Shown piece by piece: positions 6,944 to 11,591 of a stretch of 11,591 bases of DNA. A program made the translations under genes and the position numbers. This stretch comes from Bacillota bacterium (GTDB lineage: Bacteria; Bacillota; Clostridia; Peptostreptococcales; Anaerovoracaceae). The notes under the pieces were generated by a model. The model saw nothing but the letters and a program-made list of their open reading frames with translations, was not told the DNA's origin and did not search any database. The DNA is taken from contig JABUTE010000138.1 of NCBI GenBank assembly GCA_021443825.1, positions 1 through 11,591 on the forward strand. Direction: 5' to 3'. Every line of letters starts with the position of its first letter. The first letter of the stretch is position 1.

Positions 6944-8667
6944 TCGATACGAAGACAGTAAACGGAAAAGAGTTTGAAAAGGCTCTGGCGGGCGGCATCA
7001 CTTATCTGAAGGCCGGCGAAGAGACCCTGAATAACCTGAATGTGTTTCCCGTGCCCGACGGCGATACGGGAACCAATATGTCCAGTACGGCAAACGGAGC
7101 GCTTCACGCCGCTTCTTGCGACAGCATCGGCGAATATACGGCGGCAGCTGCCAGCGGCATGATGCGCGAATCCCGGGGTAATTCCGGCGTCATTCTGTCG
7201 CTCTTTTTCAGAGGCATGGCAAAGGCGCTCAACGGTCTGGAAAAGGCTGATCCCCAGGCGATGCTGGATGCACTTCGCGCCGGCTATAAGGGCGCTCTGT
7301 CGGCCGTTGCAAAGCCCATGGAGGGAACCATCCTCACCGTCATGCGGGAATGCTGCAGCGAAGACATCGATGCCCCTGATATTTCCCATCTGCTGGGCGT
7401 TGTTCTGGCAAGAGCAGAAGATGTGCTGGCAAAGACCCCCGATATGCTGCCTGCGTTAAAGCGGGCCAAGGTGGTCGATTCCGGCGGGCAGGGCTTTGTC
7501 TTTATGCTCAAGGGCATGAAGCTGGCGTTGGACGGCGAAGAGCTTCCTGCCATGACCGATAGCCAGGCTGCTGCTGCAAAGCCTGAAGACGAAGGCGCCG
7601 AAGCGCCTTTCGAAGAAATGGCAGAAGAAGAGATCACCTTCGGCTTTTGCACCGAGGCGCTGCTCGACCGAAACAGCGATACCAGCGACGAAGGCATTGC
7701 GGAATTCCGCCGTATGATCAGCGATATGGGCGACAGCATGGTCTTCGTTTCCGATGAAGAGCTGATCAAGCTGCATATCCATACCAACGAGCCCATGACC
7801 GTGCTTGCCGCTGCCACCGCTCTTGGTCAGATCGTCAAGATCAAGATCGAAAATATGCGGGTGCAGCATACCGGCTTCATTCAGAAGGGGGCAGAAGAAA
7901 AAGAAGAACGCTCCCTCATCGAAAAGGGCGGCGAGGTGCTGGAAGGCATTCTCTCTACGGTTGCCGAAAAGCTGCCTAAAAAGAAAGACCGAAATGCCGA
8001 GCCGGTGATCAATAAGCCCTACGGTATTGCCGCCGTCTGCGAAGGTGACGGCATGATGGATGCTTTCCGGCAGGCCGGGGCATTGGCGGTAATCGACGGG
8101 GGAAAGAGCATGAACCCCAGCATCAACGACATCATCGACGGCATCCGTGAATGCGAAGCTGAAACCGTATTCGTGCTTCCCAATAACAAGAATACGGTAA
8201 TGGCGGCGGAGCAGGCGGCGCAGCTGTGCCCCGAAAGCGATGTGCGCGTCATCAAGTCTGTCACCATGATCGAGGGCATCTCTGCTGCCATGGGCTTTAA
8301 CCCGGTGCGCGGCACCGATGAAAACGAAGAGATGATGAATCAGGCTGCCGCATCGGTAAAGACCTTATCCTTCTCCAGAGCGGCAAAGGATGCCGAGATG
8401 GAAGATGTTACCGTCAAAAAGAAGCAGTACATCGGAATTCTGGGCGGAAAGATCCTCTCATCGGAGGATACGTTAGAGCAATCGGTCGCGGCGCTGCTTG
8501 AAAAGGCAGGCGAGGCTGACTTTTATACCGTCTACTACGGCCACGGCGTGAAGGAAAACGATGCGGCGCAGATCGCCGCTCTCATCGAAGATACGGTGGA
8601 GGATGCCGAGGTCGTTCTGGTCAACGGCGGCCAGAAGCTTTATCCCTATATCATTTCCGCTGAATAA
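6940..8667 (+). CDS. fakA: Fatty acid kinase catalytic subunit FakA (DAK2-domain, YloV-like)
   Basis: FakA transfers phosphate from ATP to a fatty acid carried by FakB, giving acyl-phosphate for phospholipid synthesis. The 575-residue protein has the family's three parts. The N-terminal DAK2/DhaL-type kinase (about 10-200) contains NVFPVPDGDTGTNMSST with Mg/ATP-binding D40 and D42, ESRGNSGVILS (77-87) and VVDSGGQGF (178-186). An Ala/Glu-rich linker (about 203-232) follows. The middle domain carries C237 with H279 and H281 (LHIHTNEP), matching the zinc-site residues reported for the S. aureus protein. The C-terminal domain (about 358-575) ends the protein. The gene begins within the anti-sigma stop codon (ATGA), so it is translationally coupled to the sigma/anti-sigma pair, and no independent promoter is visible. 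Some annotations call this family a dihydroxyacetone kinase, but it lacks the DhaK partner. Confidence 0.92.
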   Translation: MIDTKTVNGKEFEKALAGGITYLKAGEETLNNLNVFPVPDGDTGTNMSSTANGALHAASCDSIGEYTAAAASGMMRESRGNSGVILSLFFRGMAKALNGLEKADPQAMLDALRAGYKGALSAVAKPMEGTILTVMRECCSEDIDAPDISHLLGVVLARAEDVLAKTPDMLPALKRAKVVDSGGQGFVFMLKGMKLALDGEELPAMTDSQAAAAKPEDEGAEAPFEEMAEEEITFGFCTEALLDRNSDTSDEGIAEFRRMISDMGDSMVFVSDEELIKLHIHTNEPMTVLAAATALGQIVKIKIENMRVQHTGFIQKGAEEKEERSLIEKGGEVLEGILSTVAEKLPKKKDRNAEPVINKPYGIAAVCEGDGMMDAFRQAGALAVIDGGKSMNPSINDIIDGIRECEAETVFVLPNNKNTVMAAEQAAQLCPESDVRVIKSVTMIEGISAAMGFNPVRGTDENEEMMNQAAASVKTLSFSRAAKDAEMEDVTVKKKQYIGILGGKILSSEDTLEQSVAALLEKAGEADFYTVYYGHGVKENDAAQIAALIEDTVEDAEVVLVNGGQKLYPYIISAE

Positions 8668-8675
8668 TTGACCGG

Positions 8676-8713
8676 GCGTTGGGGCGGAGCTTCCCTCCAA
8701 CGCTTTTATTTTT
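8676..8713 (+). terminator. Intrinsic hairpin between fakA and fakB
   Basis: GCGTTGG (8676-8682) pairs with CCAACGC (8697-8703), extendable by a G-U and a G-C pair, and is followed by TTTTATTTTT (8704-8713). The gap to fakB has no clear promoter after this hairpin. It may therefore act as a partial terminator that sets the fakA:fakB ratio, or fakB may have a promoter I cannot recognise. Confidence 0.8.
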
Positions 8714-8733
8714 GAATCAGGAAAGGATCTTTT

Positions 8734-9618
8734 ATGAGCGATTATATCATCAGCGCAGAATCCACCGTCGACCTTCTTCCTCAGGAGATCGAAGAGTTCG
8801 ATCTGAAATACATTCCCATGACCTTTACCCTCAACGGGGTCAACTATAAGGATGATCTGGGGCAGACCATGTCGTACGACGAGTTTTACGAGACCATGGC
8901 AAAGGGCGCCGAAACCAAGACCACCTCGGTGGCGGTCGGCGAATATATCGACTTTTTCACCGGTTATTTAAACGAAGGCCTCGACATTCTTCACGTCACC
9001 ATGTCGTCGGGCATCTCCAGCACCTACAGCCAGGCCACCTCGGCGGCCAATATCCTGAAAGAAGAGTTTCCCGACCGCAAGATCCTGGTGTTGGATTCCA
9101 TGTGCGCCGGCGCCGGCTTTGGCCTCGTGGCGGAAGAAATGTCTGTTTTACGAAAAAACGGTGCCTCCATCGAGGAGGCTTATGAACAGGGTCTGATCTT
9201 CCGAAGGAAGGTCAACCATCTGTTCGTTCCCACCGACCTGGAATATCTGTTCAAAGGAGGCCGTCTTTCCCGCACCGAGGCGCTGGTGGGAGGTCTTCTC
9301 AACATCTGCCCCATGATCTGCATCGATCCTCAGGGAAAGCTGGCGGTATTGATGAAGGTGAAGGGCAAGAAAAAGGCCTTTAAGGAGCTGGCTGCCCAGG
9401 CCTTGCTGCGGGCGGCAGGCGGTGCTGATTTTGACCGGATCCTGTATGTCTGCCATTGCCACTGCATCGACGATGCCGAAAAGGTTGCCGAACTGGTGCG
9501 CGAGGTGCTGCCAAAGGCGCAGATCCGCATCGGCAATGTAGGTCTTGCCATGGGCTGTCATTCCGGCCCCGGCGGCGTTGCCCTGTTTTTTGCGGGCGAC
9601 AGGGAGACCTGGATCTAA
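8734..9618 (+). CDS. fakB: DegV-family fatty-acid-binding protein FakB
   Basis: A 294-residue DegV-fold protein that holds a fatty acid in a buried pocket and presents its carboxylate to FakA, then releases acyl-phosphate to PlsX/PlsY. Typical segments are the N-terminal IISAESTVDLL (5-15), KTTSVAVGE with T64/S65, SSGISSTYSQ (91-100), FKGGRLSR (173-180, R177) and CHSGPGGVALFF (275-286) with H276. The Thr, Ser, Arg and His positions correspond to carboxylate-contacting residues of known FakBs. A C-H-C-H-C run at 240-244 is unusual and could bind metal, although the surrounding segment aligns with an ordinary surface loop. The start ATG at 8734 follows AAAGGA (8722-8727). It sits directly after fakA but across a hairpin. 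Genomes usually hold several FakB paralogues with different acyl preferences; the preference here is unknown. Confidence 0.9.
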   Translation: MSDYIISAESTVDLLPQEIEEFDLKYIPMTFTLNGVNYKDDLGQTMSYDEFYETMAKGAETKTTSVAVGEYIDFFTGYLNEGLDILHVTMSSGISSTYSQATSAANILKEEFPDRKILVLDSMCAGAGFGLVAEEMSVLRKNGASIEEAYEQGLIFRRKVNHLFVPTDLEYLFKGGRLSRTEALVGGLLNICPMICIDPQGKLAVLMKVKGKKKAFKELAAQALLRAAGGADFDRILYVCHCHCIDDAEKVAELVREVLPKAQIRIGNVGLAMGCHSGPGGVALFFAGDRETWI

Positions 9619-9633
9619 ATATGCAGACCGTAT

Positions 9634-9667
9634 CCGCTTCAAGTTTTGTGCTTGAGGCGGTTTTTTT
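9634..9667 (+). terminator. Intrinsic terminator after fakB
   Basis: CCGCTTCAAG (9634-9643) pairs with CTTGAGGCGG (9651-9660), with one G-U pair and a 7-base loop, followed by seven T (9661-9667). It closes the sigma/fak operon 15 bases after the fakB stop. Confidence 0.93.
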
Positions 9668-9668
9668 A

Positions 9669-9677
9669 TGCTACAAT
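9669..9677 (+). promoter_or_regulatory. Extended -10 promoter of the M20 amidohydrolase gene
   Basis: TGCTACAAT (9669-9677) is an extended -10 element (TGn plus TACAAT) beginning two bases after the fakB terminator's T-run. The -35 position falls inside the terminator stem, where no good TTGACA exists, in keeping with an extended -10 promoter. The start of transcription is expected near 9684, about 33 bases ahead of the start codon. Confidence 0.6.
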
Positions 9678-9716
9678 GGAAAAAGAACCATCGCTTTTGC
9701 AAAAGGAGTTTTTACT

Positions 9717-11162
9717 ATGACACAGCTGGAAGAGATCAGAACATATATCAAAGCAAACGAAGCAGAGACCGTCGATATCGCCCGTAAGGTCTGGGAATAC
9801 GCGGAGCTTCCGTTTCAGGAATTCAAGTCGGCAGAGCTTTTTAAACAGACGCTGGCAAACCAGGGCTTTGTGATCGAAGACAATCTGGCAAACATTCCGA
9901 CCGCGTTCCTCGCGAAATATAAAGTCGGCACAGGCAAGCCGGTCTTCGGGCTGCTGGCCGAATACGACGCCCTGGATGCCCTCAGCCAGGAGGCAGGACT
10001 GAGCGAGCGAAAGCCTGTCGCAGAGGGGGCTCCCGGTCACGGCTGCGGCCACAACCTGCTGGGTGCCGGCTGCTACAGCGCTGCCCTTGCCGCCAGAGAT
10101 TACCTGATAAACCATCAGCAGAACGGAACCGTCATCTTCTTCGGCTGCCCGGCAGAGGAGGGCGCAGGCTCCAAGCAGTTCATCGCGAGAGAAGGCTATT
10201 TCGACGACGTGGACTTCTGCTATACCTGGCATCCCTCCAACTACAACGAGGTGGCCAACACGGGCAGCGTTGCCATCATGGGCGCCAATTTCTCCTTTGA
10301 AGGCATCGCGTCCCATGCGGGCGGCGCACCCCATCTGGGCAGATCGGCGCTGGACGCAGCCGAATTAATGAACATCGGCGTGCAGTTTTTAAGAGAGCAC
10401 ATGATCGACGAGGCCAGAGTTCACTATGCCTTTACCAATTGCGGCGGCACGGCACCCAACGTGGTGCAGGATAAGGCATCGTTAAAGTACGAGGTGCGGG
10501 CGCCTCATGTGTCGCAGATGAAGGAGCTGTTCGACCGGGTGGTGCATATCGCAAACGGCGCGGCCGAGATGACCGAAACGAAGATGACCTATGAGATCAC
10601 CTTCGCCTTTTCCGATTACATCGCAAGCCCCGCCCTGGCCGAAGAGATCAGCGATTGCATGAAGCAGGCCGGCCCCACGGAGTGGTCCGAAGAGGACTAT
10701 GCTCTGGCGAAGGCCATGCTGCAAAGCTACAATGCCTCGACGCTGACCAATATCCGCGACAATCTGGCGGAGGTCTTCGGCTCATATCAGGTCGATGCCA
10801 TCATGGAAAAGCCCCTGCACGACGGCATCTTCGCATACGAGCGGGTCAAGAATCCGGTCTATAAATCCGGCTCCACCGATGTAGGCGATGTGGCCTACGC
10901 AACGCCTACCGTCATGATCAACACGGCGACCAGTTGCCTGGGCAATGTGGGCCACAGCTGGCAGAATACCAGCTTCTGCGGCTCGCAGATCGGCATGAAG
11001 GGCATGATGAAGGCTGCCGAGATCATGGCCCTGGCCTGCGTTCGCACCGCAGCCGATCCGCAGCTGATGGAAAAGGCTAAAGCAGAGCTCAAGGCAAAAA
11101 ACGGCGGAAAATATACCTGCCCGCTGCCCGATTCCGTTCTTCCTCCGGTTGGAAAGTATTAG
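9717..11162 (+). CDS. M20-family amidohydrolase, AbgB-like (p-aminobenzoyl-glutamate hydrolase subunit B type)
   Basis: A 481-residue zinc-dependent amidohydrolase, the same length as E. coli AbgB. It would cleave an N-acyl amino acid or aminoacyl amide; AbgB-type enzymes release glutamate from p-aminobenzoyl-glutamate. Likely metal and catalytic residues are E82/D84 in LLAEYDAL, C110 and H112 in HGCGHN, E147/E148 in CPAEEG, H172 in TWHPS and H200 in SHAGGAPHLGRSALDA. A late histidine lies in GNVGHSWQNTS. The ATG at 9717 is preceded by AAAAGGAG (9701-9708) at 8 bases; the longer open frame back to 9456 overlaps fakB and is not used. No AbgA partner is present in the window. It looks like a single-gene unit with its own promoter, and no clear terminator follows. 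The exact substrate is unknown, so a gene symbol is withheld. Confidence 0.9.
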   Translation: MTQLEEIRTYIKANEAETVDIARKVWEYAELPFQEFKSAELFKQTLANQGFVIEDNLANIPTAFLAKYKVGTGKPVFGLLAEYDALDALSQEAGLSERKPVAEGAPGHGCGHNLLGAGCYSAALAARDYLINHQQNGTVIFFGCPAEEGAGSKQFIAREGYFDDVDFCYTWHPSNYNEVANTGSVAIMGANFSFEGIASHAGGAPHLGRSALDAAELMNIGVQFLREHMIDEARVHYAFTNCGGTAPNVVQDKASLKYEVRAPHVSQMKELFDRVVHIANGAAEMTETKMTYEITFAFSDYIASPALAEEISDCMKQAGPTEWSEEDYALAKAMLQSYNASTLTNIRDNLAEVFGSYQVDAIMEKPLHDGIFAYERVKNPVYKSGSTDVGDVAYATPTVMINTATSCLGNVGHSWQNTSFCGSQIGMKGMMKAAEIMALACVRTAADPQLMEKAKAELKAKNGGKYTCPLPDSVLPPVGKY

Positions 11163-11209
11163 GCTATTCCGATTGGCAGCGCCAAAGGATCCCCGGAAGG
11201 AACCTGGGA

Positions 11210-11233
11210 ATCGAAAACGATCATAATTTCGAT
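11210..11233. repeat. Inverted repeat, possible operator
   Basis: ATCGAAA (11210-11216) is the exact reverse complement of TTTCGAT (11227-11233), with 10 bases between the arms. There is no T-run, so it is not a terminator. It lies directly upstream of TTGACA (11237) and overlaps where a -35 for the perfect TATAAT at 11244 would fall, so it could be a regulator-binding site. Confidence 0.35.
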
Positions 11234-11236
11234 AGG

Positions 11237-11271
11237 TTGACAATATAATAATTACGGTTAACTTTTATAAA
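11237..11271 (+). promoter_or_regulatory. Promoter region of the pxpB-like gene (exact boxes uncertain)
   Basis: A perfect -35 hexamer TTGACA (11237-11242) and a perfect -10 hexamer TATAAT (11244-11249) are both present, but they are only one base apart and cannot serve the same promoter. TTGACA could pair with a weak TTAACT (11258-11263) at a 15-base spacer. TATAAT would need a poor -35 near 11221. A transcription start between about 11256 and 11270 is expected in either case. Confidence 0.4.
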
Positions 11272-11325
11272 AGGCCGGTTTTACATATTTCAATCGCTAT
11301 TACCAAGTAACATAAGGTCTTGACC

Positions 11326-11591
11326 ATGAATACGATCAACATTGTGCCTGCCGGCGACCGGGCGCTTTCGGTGCAGCTGGAGCAGGTCATTGAGGGAAAT
11401 GTCAACGATAAGGTGCACGGACTGATGACGGCTGTTCAGGCTGCCGGCATGGAAGGCATCGAAGAGCTGATCCCCACCTATTGCTCTTTGCTGGTGCTCT
11501 ACGACCCGCTGAAAATTACATACGACAGGTTGCGAGCAAGGCTGACAGAGCTTTACGAAAATGCGTCCGCTGCGGAGAAAAAGCCTTCCCG
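11326..11591 (+). CDS. pxpB: 5-oxoprolinase subunit B / KipI-like carboxyltransferase domain protein (partial, 3' end off window)
   Basis: The first 88 codons of a gene that continues beyond the window. The N-terminus reads VPAGDRALSVQLEQVI, then NDKVHGLMTAVQAAG and IEELIPTYCSLLVLYDPL, followed by a helix-rich KITYDRLRARLTELY. This is the pattern of the KipI/PxpB and allophanate-hydrolase subunit 1 family (GDxALxVxF, then VPTYxSLLVxYDP). PxpB works with PxpA and PxpC to hydrolyse 5-oxoproline to glutamate using ATP; in Bacillus subtilis KipI also inhibits the KinA kinase. The ATG at 11326 follows AAGG (11314-11317) at 8 bases. Whether pxpC and pxpA follow cannot be seen, so the symbol is provisional; a biotin-dependent carboxylase or allophanate-hydrolase component is the alternative. 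Confidence 0.8.
   Translation, partial: MNTINIVPAGDRALSVQLEQVIEGNVNDKVHGLMTAVQAAGMEGIEELIPTYCSLLVLYDPLKITYDRLRARLTELYENASAAEKKPS

Larger units (their letters stand above)
11163..11325 (+). other. AT-rich intergenic region with inverted repeats ahead of the pxpB-like gene
   Basis: This gap holds small inverted repeats without T-runs. TTGGC/GCCAA spans 11173-11185, and an imperfect TCCCCGG/CCTGGGA spans 11190-11209. None looks like a terminator. The right half is strongly AT-rich and carries promoter-like boxes, listed separately. Confidence 0.5.

Noticed and set aside
9456..9716. N-terminal extension of the amidohydrolase frame
   Set aside because: It overlaps the end of fakB, a terminator and a promoter; the ATG at 9717 has an excellent ribosome site and the length then equals AbgB.
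11173..11209. Terminator after the amidohydrolase gene
   Set aside because: Small stems are present but none is followed by a T-run, so no intrinsic terminator can be supported.
1..11591. CRISPR arrays, insertion sequences, tRNA/rRNA genes or phage remnants
   Set aside because: No regularly spaced repeats, transposase-like frames, terminal inverted repeats or RNA-gene signatures were seen; the genes form ordinary chromosomal operons.

Overview
The window looks like chromosome from an anaerobic, Gram-positive member of the Bacillota, probably Clostridia. The reasons are strong AGGAGG-type Shine-Dalgarno sites, the fatty-acid kinase pair FakA/FakB, a short zf-HC2 anti-sigma factor of the DLLPLY type, a clostridial-looking PurA, and a molybdenum/iron-sulfur reductase cluster. 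Base composition is moderately GC-rich by eye. All ten genes are on the + strand and densely packed. No rRNA, tRNA, CRISPR array, insertion sequence or phage gene is visible. The species assignment is inference only.

Layout. (1) 1-4665: a four-gene operon encoding an NAD(P)H/FAD oxidoreductase, a DMSO-reductase-superfamily molybdopterin catalytic subunit, a four-cluster ferredoxin subunit and a MobA-like cofactor guanylyltransferase. No subunit has a Tat signal and no membrane anchor is present, so this reads as a soluble cytoplasmic reductase whose substrate cannot be told from sequence. (2) 4674-6070: purA as a single gene with its own promoter and terminator. (3) 6084-9667: an ECF sigma factor, its zinc-binding anti-sigma factor and fakA are joined by overlapping start/stop codons. 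An intrinsic hairpin then separates fakA from fakB, and a second terminator follows fakB. (4) 9669-11162: a stand-alone M20 amidohydrolase of the AbgB type, driven by an extended -10 promoter that abuts the fakB terminator. (5) 11163-11591: an AT-rich intergenic region, then the start of a pxpB/kipI-like gene that runs off the window.

How the genes fit together. In region 1 electrons would flow from NAD(P)H through FAD and the iron-sulfur clusters to the Mo-bis-MGD site, with MobA supplying the guanylated cofactor. In region 3 FakA phosphorylates a fatty acid held by FakB for entry into phospholipid synthesis. Its translational coupling to an ECF sigma/anti-sigma pair suggests that exogenous fatty-acid use is tied to a dedicated stress or envelope regulon. 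I consider this the most interesting arrangement in the window, followed by the soluble molybdenum reductase of unknown substrate.
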